DNA of 64,000 nt, from NCBI RefSeq assembly GCF_900113285.1, contig NZ_FOOT01000002.1:558001-622000 (forward strand), read 5' to 3'. Made by a program: the position numbers and the translations under genes. Shown in pieces: positions 43,518 to 55,152 of this stretch; position 1 is the first letter of the stretch, and each line of letters opens with the position of its first letter. Below the pieces are notes generated by a model. It worked only from the letters and a program-made list of their open reading frames with translations. It was not told the origin of the DNA and did no database searches. The stretch comes from Pontibacter chinhatensis (GTDB lineage: Bacteria; Bacteroidota; Bacteroidia; Cytophagales; Hymenobacteraceae).

Positions 43518-44423
43518 TTAGTCTTTCTGGCTTGCCTGGAAGAGCTTTTGCTTCTCCTCTTTTGAAAGGCTCTCATAGCCAGAGCTGGATATCTTGTCTA
43601 AGATGCGGTCGATTTCGTTTTGATCCGGGCGGGCGGGCTTGCTGCTGCGGCTTCCGTTGGCTTGCGGCTTGGCGCCTGTAAAGCTGCTGTGGGTTACCCG
43701 CAGCTTGGGCTTCCGCTTAAACAGGTTGGTAAAAAAGTCGGTAACCGCCAGGATGGGCCTTCCCATATCGGAGCCGCGCTGCAACTGCTTTATAAATATC
43801 CAGCCAATCAGTGCGCCACCCAAGTGGGCGATATTACCCCCTGCGTTTCCGCTGCTCTCATGCGCAAACGCCCACGACATCAGCACCAGCGCAAGCGCTA
43901 TATACTTTATCTTGACAGGCCCAATCAGGATCAGGTTAAAAGTAAAATTCGGCAGCAGCGTTGCCGCCGCCACTACGATGGCCAGCACGCTGGCCGACGC
44001 CCCTATCAGCTGGCCGCTACGCATAGTAAAGCCCGGGAGCAGGTTATACATCAGGATAAAAAGCAAACCTCCGGCCAGGCCGCCCAGCACGTACAGGCTC
44101 AGCAACCGCCGGCTGCCCAGGTATTCGTTTAGCATCATGCCAAACCAGTACAGGTTCAGCATGTTAAACAGGATATGGAAGAAGCCCTCGTGCGTAAAGA
44201 AGTAGGTGATCAGCGTCCAGGGCTTCGTGAGCAGTTCGATAGGCTGCGACGGCAGGGACAAATAGTAGAGCGCCCACTTCTCTATCCAGCCATAACCCAT
44301 CCAGCTAAGCGGCGTGCCGATGATCAGGAAAACCAGGAACACCAGCACATTGATGATTATGAGCTGCTTAAGCGTATTGTTGGGTTGCCGGAAGGCGTTC
44401 TTTATATCGTTGGTTATACTCAT
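43518..44423 (-). CDS. Rhomboid family intramembrane serine protease (downstream copy)
   Basis: A 301-residue, six-span rhomboid. The catalytic Ser is in GQLIGASASVLAIV and the catalytic His in GNIAHLGGALIGWIF. The HILFNMLNLYWFG segment supplies the conserved His-Asn of TM2. Unlike its neighbour it has a roughly 80-residue basic cytoplasmic tail (KPKLRVTHSSFTGAKPQANG, then a DUF6576-like helical end NEIDRILDKISSSGYESLSKEEKQKLF). Rhomboids cut single-span membrane proteins. It follows the other rhomboid after six bases, so both are made from one transcript. Confidence 0.92.
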   Translation of the reverse strand: MSITNDIKNAFRQPNNTLKQLIIINVLVFLVFLIIGTPLSWMGYGWIEKWALYYLSLPSQPIELLTKPWTLITYFFTHEGFFHILFNMLNLYWFGMMLNEYLGSRRLLSLYVLGGLAGGLLFILMYNLLPGFTMRSGQLIGASASVLAIVVAAATLLPNFTFNLILIGPVKIKYIALALVLMSWAFAHESSGNAGGNIAHLGGALIGWIFIKQLQRGSDMGRPILAVTDFFTNLFKRKPKLRVTHSSFTGAKPQANGSRSSKPARPDQNEIDRILDKISSSGYESLSKEEKQKLFQASQKD

Positions 44424-44429
44424 TATGCC

Positions 44430-45209
44430 TTAGTAATTACTGTAATCGTTGCGCTGCCACATTTTTACAAGTATATACGCGAACAGCATGCCGCCCAGGT
44501 GTGCAAAGTGTGCTACGTTATCACCGGGCACCCGGTTAAAGCCAGCATACAATTCGTACCCCCCGTAGAGCAGCACAAAGTACTTGGCCTTTATCGGGAT
44601 GGGCAAAAAGAGCAGGAAAAGCTCCAGGTTCGGGAACAGCAGGCCAAAGGCCATCAGTATACCAAAAACGGCACCTGAGGCACCCAGCATCGGGCTGTTG
44701 AATACCTGCCCGAACACATAACGCACGGCCTCCTTACTTTCTTCTATGTACGTTGGGTTATCCGGATTGCGGCGGTACTCTACTGCGAACTGCGTGTTGT
44801 AGCGGCCGTTGTAGTGGTCCTCCATGTAGTTGTAGAAGGCCATCGGCTCCGGGTTAGCTATATACATGGCCGTTTCATTTTCCAGATCATGCAGCTCATA
44901 GGCACGCACGCCGGAGTATAAAAGACTGGCTCCCAGGCCCGTAATCAGGTAAAACATCAGGAAGCGCTGCGAGCCCCAGAAACGCTCCAACAAGGGGCCA
45001 AAGATAAAGAGGCTGAACATGTTGCTGAACAAGTGGGCCCAGCCGCCGTGCATAAACATGTGCGTGAACAGCTGCACCGGCCGGAACAGCTCGGAACCGA
45101 AATAATGCAGCGCAAACGTCTGCAGGTCGATGATGCCGTTTATCTGCAGCAGGAAGACAACCACGTTGATGATCAGGAGATTCCTGACCATAGGGGTGAT
45201 ATTGAACAT
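44430..45209 (-). CDS. Rhomboid family intramembrane serine protease (upstream copy)
   Basis: A 259-residue rhomboid starting MFNITPMVRNLLIINVVVFLLQ. TM2 has FMHGGWAHLFSNMFSLFIFG (His and Asn of the oxyanion site), the catalytic Ser is in LGASGAVFGILMAFG, and the catalytic His in NVAHFAHLGGMLFAYILV. A polar insertion of about 55 residues lies between two spans (VRAYELHDLENETAMYIAN through EESKEAVRYVFG), larger than in bacterial GlpG. It is the first gene of a tandem rhomboid pair downstream of mutL. Confidence 0.93.
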   Translation of the reverse strand: MFNITPMVRNLLIINVVVFLLQINGIIDLQTFALHYFGSELFRPVQLFTHMFMHGGWAHLFSNMFSLFIFGPLLERFWGSQRFLMFYLITGLGASLLYSGVRAYELHDLENETAMYIANPEPMAFYNYMEDHYNGRYNTQFAVEYRRNPDNPTYIEESKEAVRYVFGQVFNSPMLGASGAVFGILMAFGLLFPNLELFLLFLPIPIKAKYFVLLYGGYELYAGFNRVPGDNVAHFAHLGGMLFAYILVKMWQRNDYSNY

Positions 45210-45337
45210 GCGATTTTTCTTTTATGGAAGTATAACCGCCCCGGCACGGCTTGGTTTTATACTTTGGTTCATTAATTAACCCAGGTGCGTTACGCTTCTG
45301 AATCAACGATTAAACGTTCAACTTGTTGGTATTTACT

Positions 45338-47197
45338 CTACCCTTTCAGAAATAGATCGTGTAGTTGGCCAAGCTCCATGATCACCAGTGTTTTCTGGCC
45401 GCCGGGCGTGTAGTTCGGCACCTGGCAGGCAAAGAGCTTATCCACCAGGGCGTTCATCTCAAAGTCGCTCATACGCGCCTGCGAGCGCGCAGCCAGGCGC
45501 TTGGCCATGGCACGGGCCAGGTTTTCCCGCTTCTCAAGCTTCAACGTAGCCGAATTGTTCTTGTACTGCTCTATCAACTCTTCCAGCAAGCCTTTTTCAT
45601 CAGTGGCCTGTACATCGGCCGGTATGCCGTTCAGGATAATGGTGTTGCCGCCAAAGTCCTCAAACTGAAATCCCATGTCCTTAAACTCGGCTGCCAGTTC
45701 CTTTATCAGCACGGCATCGGTAGCCGATAGCTCCAGTGTCTGCGGGAAGAGCAGCGCCTGCGAGGCAGCGGTTTTCTTCTGCAGCGAGGCAATATACTTC
45801 TCGTACAGGATGCGCTCCTGGGCCGCCTGCTGGTCAATGACCATCATCCCCGATTTTACCTGTACGAGTAAATACTTCTGATGTATCTGAATGGCCTTCT
45901 TGGCCGAGGCCGGCGCTGCGTCCGGGGCTGCAAAGGCATCGCTCAGCAGGCTGGTTTCGGCAGGTGCCATACTTGCCTGCTCCTCCTGCCCCGTCTCGCG
46001 TATGGGCTCGTAGAGTTGCTCCCAGCCCCTGGAGGTGGCCCGGCGGGTGGTGGCAGGCGGCGTAAAGCCCGGGAAAGAAGTGCTGCCACTGCTCCCTCCT
46101 GCTGTTTTTCGGTCTGGCTCAAACTCGCTGTTAAAGCCGCCCTTCAGGCTGATGGGTTGCAAAGGGGCGTAGTTCACATCCTGCTCAAAGTCGAGCGAGG
46201 GGGCAATGTTATAGGCACCGAGGGCGCGCTTCACGGCCGCATGCACAATGGCGTACACCGTTTTCTCGTCCTCAAACTTAATCTCAGTTTTCGTGGGGTG
46301 TACGTTAATGTCGATCTTCTCCGGGTCAATCTCGATGAAGAGCACGTAGAACGGATGGGTCTCCTTGGCTACCAGTCCCTCAAAGGCCGTCATCACAGCG
46401 TGGTTCAGGTAGCCGCTCTTCACAAAGCGGTTGTTGACGAAGAAGAACTGCTCGCCCCGCGATTTCTTGGCGTGCTCCGGCTTGCCCACATAGCCCTTCA
46501 CTACCAGAAAGCCTGTGTCTTCCTCGCAGTAAGCCATCTGGTTTTTATAGGTACTGCCCAGTATACTTACAATGCGCTGGCTCAGCTTGGTGGCCGGCAG
46601 GTTAAACACCTCTGTGTCGTTGTGGTGCAGCGTGAAGGAAACATCGGGGTAAGCCAGGGCCACCCGCTGGAACTCCTCCAGGATATGGCGCATCTCCACG
46701 GCATTGGATTTAAGGAAGTTGCGACGGGCAGGCACGTTGTAGAACAGGTTCTTTACGGCAATGGAAGTGCCCTCCGGCGTTACGACCGGCTCCTGCGCCA
46801 CTACCTCCGAGCCCTCTACCAGCAGTTTCGTGCCCGTTTCGGCTCCGTGTGGCTTGGTTTTAAGCTCCACCTGCGCCACCGCGCCAATGGAGGCCATCGC
46901 CTCGCCCCTAAAGCCCATGGTGCGGATGCGGAACAGGTCGTCGGTCGTGCGGATTTTAGAAGTCGCGTGGCGCTCAAAGCACATGCGGGCATCGGTCTCG
47001 GTCATGCCCAGGCCGTTATCCACCACCTGCACCAGTTGTTTGCCTGCCTCCTTCACGATCAGCTGTATGCTGGTGGCTTGCGCATCGATGGCGTTCTCCA
47101 ACAGCTCCTTCACCACAGAGGCAGGCCGTTGCACCACTTCGCCGGCTGCAATCTGGTTGGCAAGAAAATCAGGCAGTAAGTGTATGATATCGGGCAT
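45338..47197 (-). CDS. mutL: DNA mismatch repair protein MutL
   Basis: A 619-residue MutL. The GHKL ATPase motifs are LLENAIDAQATSI, VDNGLGMTE and TMGFRGEAMASIGAVA in the first 110 residues, and the dimerisation half follows a Pro/Ser/Thr-rich linker at about 370-400. The endonuclease motif reads VIDQQAAQERILYEKY, so DQHA-x2-E-x4-E is present with His changed to Gln. The usual CPHGRP zinc motif is replaced by FACQVPNYTPGGQKT. Whether nicking activity survives cannot be told from sequence. Confidence 0.95.
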   Translation of the reverse strand: MPDIIHLLPDFLANQIAAGEVVQRPASVVKELLENAIDAQATSIQLIVKEAGKQLVQVVDNGLGMTETDARMCFERHATSKIRTTDDLFRIRTMGFRGEAMASIGAVAQVELKTKPHGAETGTKLLVEGSEVVAQEPVVTPEGTSIAVKNLFYNVPARRNFLKSNAVEMRHILEEFQRVALAYPDVSFTLHHNDTEVFNLPATKLSQRIVSILGSTYKNQMAYCEEDTGFLVVKGYVGKPEHAKKSRGEQFFFVNNRFVKSGYLNHAVMTAFEGLVAKETHPFYVLFIEIDPEKIDINVHPTKTEIKFEDEKTVYAIVHAAVKRALGAYNIAPSLDFEQDVNYAPLQPISLKGGFNSEFEPDRKTAGGSSGSTSFPGFTPPATTRRATSRGWEQLYEPIRETGQEEQASMAPAETSLLSDAFAAPDAAPASAKKAIQIHQKYLLVQVKSGMMVIDQQAAQERILYEKYIASLQKKTAASQALLFPQTLELSATDAVLIKELAAEFKDMGFQFEDFGGNTIILNGIPADVQATDEKGLLEELIEQYKNNSATLKLEKRENLARAMAKRLAARSQARMSDFEMNALVDKLFACQVPNYTPGGQKTLVIMELGQLHDLFLKG

Positions 47198-47620
47198 CCG
47201 CTTTTCTAATTCCTCCTAAACTTATGGGTTCTGTTACTTTCCGGCTGTTTCTGCCATCGTGGCCAAATATTTGCTCTACTTAATTTACAAAGGCAGAACT
47301 AATTCAGAGTTAAATTTATTATTAAATTACAGACTGCTTCTGTTCAGAAGCCTGAAAACCAGCTTACAGTTTCGCTTTCCTTATCGTGTTAAAAGTATAG
47401 CGATCTTTTATATTGATGCCGGGGCTGGTGGCGTTAGCACAGTAAGGCTACCCTTAGTGGCCACGTGAGCTGCAGATAGGCTGTAAGGCGCTCCTTCCTC
47501 TTATCGCGACAGCCGCCGAAAAGCCGGGAAACAAGCTGTTTTTAGTCTGTAATCCTGAACTGCCTTGTGCAAAATTAGGTTTAATTTTGACTTGTTCCAA
47601 TTAATAAATAGTAGCGTAGG
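47198..47620. other. Gap between divergent mutL and the GH3 fusion gene
   Basis: 423 bases without a recognisable gene or strong palindrome. One AAGTATA word lies near 47394. TAATTTTG at 47582-47589 resembles a Bacteroidetes -7 box for the downstream gene, but no well-spaced TTTG precedes it. Confidence 0.45.
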
Positions 47621-50569
<2,949 letters not shown>

Positions 50570-50591
50570 AATAAAATCAGTAGTTTAGCGA

Positions 50592-50626
50592 GTGCAGCAA
50601 CAAAATGGGGCTGCACTTGTTTTTTT
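50592..50626 (+). terminator. Terminator after the GH3 fusion gene
   Basis: GTGCAGC (50592-50598) pairs with GCTGCAC (50610-50616), followed by TTGTTTTTTT. Confidence 0.75.
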
Positions 50627-50644
50627 GCCATACACCTAACAAGT

Positions 50645-51781
50645 ATGAAAATAGGAATTGTCTGTTACCCGACTTTCGGCGGAAGCGGCGTGGTAGCTAC
50701 CGAGCTGGGAAAAGCCCTGGCGCTGAAGGGGCATCAGGTTCACTTTATCACCTATAGCCAACCGGCGCGCCTTGATATCTTTAACGAGAACATCTACTAC
50801 CACGAAGTATACATCCCGACTTACCCGCTCTTCCAGTACCCGCCGTACGAGCTGGCGCTGGCCAGTAAAATGGTAGACATTGTGCGGTTCGAGAAGCTGG
50901 ACGTGCTGCACGTGCACTACGCCATTCCGCACGCCTCGGCAGCCTATATGGCCAAGCAGATCCTGCGTACCAAGGGCATCAACATCCCCGTTATCACCAC
51001 CCTGCATGGCACAGACATCACCCTGGTAGGCAAGGACGCCTCTTTTGAGCCGGTGGTAACTTTCAGCATCAACCAGTCGGATGGCGTAACAGCCGTGTCG
51101 GATAGCCTGCGCGCCGAAACCTACGACTTTTTCCAGATAGAGAAAGACATCGAGGTAATCCCCAACTTTATCGACCTGGCGAAATTTAAGCGCCAGAAAA
51201 AGGAGCACTTCCGGATGGCCATTGCGCCAAACAACGAGAAGCTGCTGGTGCATACTTCTAACTTCAGGGGCGTGAAGCGCGTGGAGGACGTGATCCGCAT
51301 TTTTGCCAAGGTGCATGAGCAGATACCAAGCCGCCTGCTGCTGGTAGGCGACGGCCCGGAGCGACCCAAGATGGAGAAGCTGTGCCGCGAGCTGCAGATT
51401 TACAACGATGTGCGCTTTTTAGGAAAGCAGGAGGCTGTGGAAGAGGTGCTGTCTATTTCCGATCTGTTCCTGATGCCGTCGGAGAAAGAGAGCTTCGGCC
51501 TGGCGGCCCTGGAGGCCATGGCCTGCGAGGTACCGGTTATTTCCTCCAACGCGGGCGGTATACCGGAGCTGAACATAAACGGGGTGACCGGCTTTGTGAG
51601 TCCGGTGGGTGCCATAGACGAAATGGTACAGAACACACTGTACATACTTGATGACGAACGCCTGCCGCAGTTCAAGGCAAACGCCCTGCAGCGGGCCCAT
51701 GACTTCGACATCGAGAAGATCCTGCCGCTGTACGAGGCATTCTACCAGCGCATCATTACGGAGCAGTTGGCACTTTTATAA
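50645..51781 (+). CDS. bshA: N-acetyl-alpha-D-glucosaminyl L-malate synthase
   Basis: BshA makes GlcNAc-malate from UDP-GlcNAc and L-malate, the first step of bacillithiol synthesis. This 378-residue GT4 glycosyltransferase begins MKIGIVCYPTFGGSGVVATELGKALA, with the diagnostic TFGGSGVVA loop. It includes HVHYAIPHASAAYMAKQI and the TTLHGTDITLVG motif, which are specific to BshA. The C-terminal donor site is MPSEKESFGLAALEAMACEVPVISSNAGG, with the E-x7-E pair. It implies that this organism uses bacillithiol as its low-molecular-weight thiol. It is monocistronic by the flanking terminators. Confidence 0.95.
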   Translation: MKIGIVCYPTFGGSGVVATELGKALALKGHQVHFITYSQPARLDIFNENIYYHEVYIPTYPLFQYPPYELALASKMVDIVRFEKLDVLHVHYAIPHASAAYMAKQILRTKGINIPVITTLHGTDITLVGKDASFEPVVTFSINQSDGVTAVSDSLRAETYDFFQIEKDIEVIPNFIDLAKFKRQKKEHFRMAIAPNNEKLLVHTSNFRGVKRVEDVIRIFAKVHEQIPSRLLLVGDGPERPKMEKLCRELQIYNDVRFLGKQEAVEEVLSISDLFLMPSEKESFGLAALEAMACEVPVISSNAGGIPELNINGVTGFVSPVGAIDEMVQNTLYILDDERLPQFKANALQRAHDFDIEKILPLYEAFYQRIITEQLALL

Positions 51782-51832
51782 TTCCTACTTGCTGCTTTTA
51801 CAAGTATTTAGCTTTTAACGAAGTATAATCTC

Positions 51833-51876
51833 AAAAAGAACCAGTCCGTAGCTGCGCGGCTGGTTCTTTTTTTATA
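51833..51876 (+). terminator. Terminator after bshA
   Basis: AAAAAGAACCAG (51833-51844) pairs with CTGGTTCTTTTT (51860-51871), followed by TTT. An AAGTATAA word lies ten bases before the stem. Confidence 0.85.
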
Positions 51877-51914
51877 CCTTTCGGGCTTACAGTCTTCACA
51901 GCCATACTTCGATC

Positions 51915-53807
51915 ATGAGCAAAGACAAGTACTTTATCATTGACTTTGACAGCACCTTTACCCAGGTAGAAGCCCTGGACGAACTGGGGGCCATCTCCCT
52001 TCAGAACCACCCCGAGCGCAGCCAACTGCTGGACCAGATCAAAGAGATCACAGACAGCGCCATGGCCGGCCAGAGCTCCTTCTCGAAAGGACTGACCGAG
52101 CGCCTGGCCCTGCTGCAGGCGCACCAGAACCACCTGCCGCAGCTCATCAGCCGCCTCCGGGAGAAAGTATCCGAGTCCATCCGCCGCAACCGCGACTTCC
52201 TGCATCAGTACGCCGACCAGATCTACATCATCTCCAGCGGGTTTAAGGAGTTTATCACGCCCATCGTAACGGAGTATGGCATAAAGGAGGAAAACGTGTA
52301 TGCCAACACCTTTAAAGTGGATGCCCAGGGCAACCTGGTGGGCTTTGACGAGGCGAACCCGCTGTGCCTGGACAAAGGCAAGATACGGCTGCTGGAGCAG
52401 CTGGCCCTGCCCGGCGACGTGTATGTGCTGGGCGACGGCTACACCGACTATGAGATAAAAGAAGCCGGGCTAGCCAACAAGTTCTACGCCTTCACCGAGA
52501 ATGTGGTACGCGACAACGTGGTAGCCAAGGCCGAGCACATCGCCCCCACACTTGACGAATTCCTGTATCAAAATAAGTTACCGATGGCAATATCTTACCC
52601 TAAAAACCGCATCAGCGTGCTGCTGCTGGAAAACATACACCCTCAGGCTGTGGAGCTGTTCCGCCACGAGGGTTACCAGGTAGAAACAATCAGCGGAGCC
52701 CTGAGCGAGGAAGAGCTGTGCGAGAAGATTAAGAACGTTTCCATACTTGGCATCCGCAGCAAAACGCAGGTAACGCGCAGGGTATTGGAGCACGCCAACC
52801 GCCTCATGTGCGTGGGCGCCTTCTGCATCGGCACCAACCAGATTGATTTGAACGCCTGTTTGGAGGCCGGCATCACCGTATTCAACGCCCCTTACAGCAA
52901 CACCCGCAGCGTGGTGGAGCTGGCGCTGGGCGAGATACTGATTCTAAGCCGTAATGTGCTGGATAAAAGCAACAAAATGCACCAGGGCAAGTGGGACAAA
53001 TCGGCGAAAGGCAGCTTTGAGGTGCGCGACAAGAAGCTGGGCATTGTGGGCTATGGCAACATCGGGGCGCAGCTGTCGGTACTGGCCGAAGCCATGGGCA
53101 TGGAAGTATACTACTACGACGTGGTGGAGAAGCTGCAGCTGGGCAATGCCCGCAAGTGCCATTCCCTGCACGAGCTGCTGAGCAAGGCCGATATCGTGAC
53201 GCTGCACGTAGATGGCAGACCGGAGAACAAGAACCTGATAGGTGCCGAAGAGTTTGCCGCCATGAAAGACGGCGTGATTTTCCTGAACCTGAGCCGCGGC
53301 CACGTAGTGGATATTGAGGCACTGGTGCAAAGTATAAAATCGGGCAAGGTAAGCGGCGCCGGCGTGGATGTGTTCCCCGAGGAACCAGCCACCAACAGCG
53401 ACCCATTCGAGAGCGAGCTGTGCGGCCTTCCGAACGTTATCCTCACTCCGCACGTGGGCGGCAGCACTTCTGAGGCGCAGGAGAACATCGCCAACTTCGT
53501 GCCCAACCGCATCATGGACTACATCAACTCAGGCAACACTTATGGTAGCGTGAACTTCCCGAACCTGCAGTTGCCGGAGCTCAAGAATGCGCACCGTCTC
53601 ATCCACATCCACGCCAACGTGCCGGGTGTGCTGGCCAGCATCAACCAGGTGCTCGCCCAAAACCATGTGAACATCCTGGGCCAGTACCTGAAGACAAACG
53701 AGCGCGTGGGTTACGTGATCACCGACATCGACAAGGCCTACGACAAGCAGGTGGTAAACGACATGAAGCAGGTGCCGCACACAATCAAGTTCCGCATCCT
53801 TTATTAA
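51915..53807 (+). CDS. serA: Phosphoserine phosphatase fused to D-3-phosphoglycerate dehydrogenase (SerB-SerA)
   Basis: The 630-residue protein joins two enzymes of serine synthesis. Residues 1-215 are a HAD phosphatase: DFDSTFTQVEALDEL (nucleophile Asp10), SSGFKEFI, and GDGYTDYEIK. Residues from about 225 are phosphoglycerate dehydrogenase: GIRSKTQVTRRVLEHA, the NAD motif GIVGYGNIGAQLSVLAEAMG, the catalytic PHVGGSTSEAQENIA (His), and a C-terminal ACT domain (HIHANVPGVLASINQVLAQNHVNILG) likely to bind serine. It thus covers the first and last steps; the serC-like gene for the middle step starts 18 bases downstream. The junction has no frame change. Confidence 0.93.
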   Translation: MSKDKYFIIDFDSTFTQVEALDELGAISLQNHPERSQLLDQIKEITDSAMAGQSSFSKGLTERLALLQAHQNHLPQLISRLREKVSESIRRNRDFLHQYADQIYIISSGFKEFITPIVTEYGIKEENVYANTFKVDAQGNLVGFDEANPLCLDKGKIRLLEQLALPGDVYVLGDGYTDYEIKEAGLANKFYAFTENVVRDNVVAKAEHIAPTLDEFLYQNKLPMAISYPKNRISVLLLENIHPQAVELFRHEGYQVETISGALSEEELCEKIKNVSILGIRSKTQVTRRVLEHANRLMCVGAFCIGTNQIDLNACLEAGITVFNAPYSNTRSVVELALGEILILSRNVLDKSNKMHQGKWDKSAKGSFEVRDKKLGIVGYGNIGAQLSVLAEAMGMEVYYYDVVEKLQLGNARKCHSLHELLSKADIVTLHVDGRPENKNLIGAEEFAAMKDGVIFLNLSRGHVVDIEALVQSIKSGKVSGAGVDVFPEEPATNSDPFESELCGLPNVILTPHVGGSTSEAQENIANFVPNRIMDYINSGNTYGSVNFPNLQLPELKNAHRLIHIHANVPGVLASINQVLAQNHVNILGQYLKTNERVGYVITDIDKAYDKQVVNDMKQVPHTIKFRILY

Positions 53808-53825
53808 TCAGTGGAGGTTTCAGTC

Positions 53826-54914
53826 ATGAATAACAAAGTATACTTTACCCCCGGCCCGTCGGAGCTGTACCCTACCGTGGCGCAGCACCTGCAGGAGGCG
53901 ATGACCCAGAAGATCGGTAGCATTTCGCACCGCAGCAAGCAGTTCCAGGAGATTTACGCCAGCGCCGAGAGCGGCCTGCGGGAGCTGCTGCAACTGCCGG
54001 ATGAGTATGAGGTTTTATTTGTGGCCTCCGCCACGGAAGTATGGGAACGAGCCATCCAGAACAATGTGCGCAGGGAAAGCTTTCACCTGGTGAACGGCTC
54101 CTTCTCAAAGCGTTTCTATGAAACCGCCCAGGAGCTTGGCCGCGAGGCGCACGTACATGAGGTTCCTTTTAGCCAAGGATTCCACGTGGAAAGTATAACC
54201 ATACCGGAAACCACCGAGTTGGTGGCCCTGATCCAGAACGAGACCAGTTCCGGTACCAGCATGACGGTAGAGGAGATAGACCAAATCCGCGACAAGACTC
54301 CGGCTGATGCCCTGGTTTATGTGGATGCAGTTTCCTCGCTCCCCTACCCTGCTTTCGACTATAGCCGGGTAGACTCAGTATACTTCTCGGTGCAGAAATG
54401 CTTCGGTTTGCCCGCTGGCCTGGGTGTGTGGCTGGTAAACGACCGCTGCCTGGCCAAGGCCCGTGAGCTGCAGGAAGAAGGCCTTTCGATCGGCTCGTAC
54501 CATACTTTGCCTTCCCTACTCGAGAAAGCCTTGCAGAGCCAGACGGTGGAAACGCCGAACGTGCTTAATATTTACCTGTTGGCTAAGGTGGTGACTGATA
54601 TGAACCAGAAGGGCGCAGAGCAGATACGGCAGGAGACAGAAGCAAAAGCAGCGCGGATTTATACTTTCCTGGAGCAGAGCAAGCTGTTTGCGCCTGCCGT
54701 GGAGCAGCCGGCACACCGCTCTAAAACCACCATCGTGGCGAACACCACTATGCCTGCCTCAGAGGTAAACAAGCACCTGGCCCAGTACGACCTGCAGGTG
54801 GGCAGCGGCTACGGCAAGTATAAAGAGACCCAAATCCGAATTGCTAACTTCCCTGCCCACAGCATGGAGCAAGTGGAGCAACTGCTGGAAAAACTGAAGG
54901 AGCTGGGAAGTTAG
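53826..54914 (+). CDS. serC: Aminotransferase class V, probable phosphoserine aminotransferase
   Basis: From the ATG at 53826 (MNNKVYFTPGPSELYP), preceded by GGAGG, this is a 362-residue fold-type I PLP enzyme. The PLP Lys is in YFSVQKCFGLPAGLGVW, the phosphate/PLP Asp in ALVYVDAVSSLPYP, with SHRSKQFQEIY and NETSSGTSM elsewhere in the active site. The TPGPS opening and SVQKCFG motif are those of the SerC-like group in Bacteroidetes, which is divergent from E. coli SerC. The pairing with serB-serA makes phosphohydroxypyruvate-to-phosphoserine conversion the best guess; alanine-glyoxylate aminotransferase is the alternative. Confidence 0.88.
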   Translation: MNNKVYFTPGPSELYPTVAQHLQEAMTQKIGSISHRSKQFQEIYASAESGLRELLQLPDEYEVLFVASATEVWERAIQNNVRRESFHLVNGSFSKRFYETAQELGREAHVHEVPFSQGFHVESITIPETTELVALIQNETSSGTSMTVEEIDQIRDKTPADALVYVDAVSSLPYPAFDYSRVDSVYFSVQKCFGLPAGLGVWLVNDRCLAKARELQEEGLSIGSYHTLPSLLEKALQSQTVETPNVLNIYLLAKVVTDMNQKGAEQIRQETEAKAARIYTFLEQSKLFAPAVEQPAHRSKTTIVANTTMPASEVNKHLAQYDLQVGSGYGKYKETQIRIANFPAHSMEQVEQLLEKLKELGS

Positions 54915-54945
54915 AAGGTTAGAAAGTTTGGAAGTTAGAAAGTTA
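54904..54945. repeat. GAAGTTAGAAAG tandem repeat at the serC end
   Basis: GGAAGTTAGAAGGTTAGAAAG followed by TTTGGAAGTTAGAAAGTTAA overlaps the serC stop. It belongs to the same family as 8261-8297, and its inverted counterpart is at 55083-55152, so together they bracket the gap. Confidence 0.6.
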
Positions 54946-54966
54946 ACTCTTCTGAAGTATAAATCA

Positions 54967-55002
54967 AGAGCGGCTGGTACTACTTATAGTGCCAGCCGCT
55001 CT
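54967..55002 (+). terminator. Terminator after serC
   Basis: AGAGCGGCTGG (54967-54977) pairs with CCAGCCGCTCT (54992-55002), with inner TACTA/TAGT also pairing. CGCTTTATACTTT follows. Confidence 0.75.
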
Positions 55003-55020
55003 CGCTTTATACTTTGCCGT

Positions 55021-55062
55021 TTTCTGCCGCAAGTTTAGCGCTAGCGTAACTTGCGGCAGAAA
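55021..55062. repeat. Palindrome with perfect 15-bp arms
   Basis: TTTCTGCCGCAAGTT (55021-55035) is the reverse complement of 55048-55062, and the 12-base spacer TAGCGCTAGCGT is itself nearly palindromic. A shorter relative, CAAGTTACGCTAGC, is near 5446. No T-run follows. Confidence 0.8.
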
Positions 55063-55082
55063 GTATGGAGGCGCAAAGGGTT

Positions 55083-55152
55083 ACAACTTTCTAACTTCCA
55101 AACTTTCTAACTCCTAAACTCTCTAACTCCTAAACTCCCTAACTCCCAAACT
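55083..55152. repeat. Tandem CTAACTTCCAAACTTT repeat
   Basis: Five degenerate units of about 14 bases, from AACTTTCTAACTTCCAAACT to CTAACTCCCAAACTC, are the inverted relative of 54904-54945 and run into the end of the following minus-strand gene. Confidence 0.65.

Noticed and set aside
45881..47179. Long plus-strand frame opposite mutL
   Set aside because: MutL is clearly encoded on the other strand; the antisense product shows no domain.
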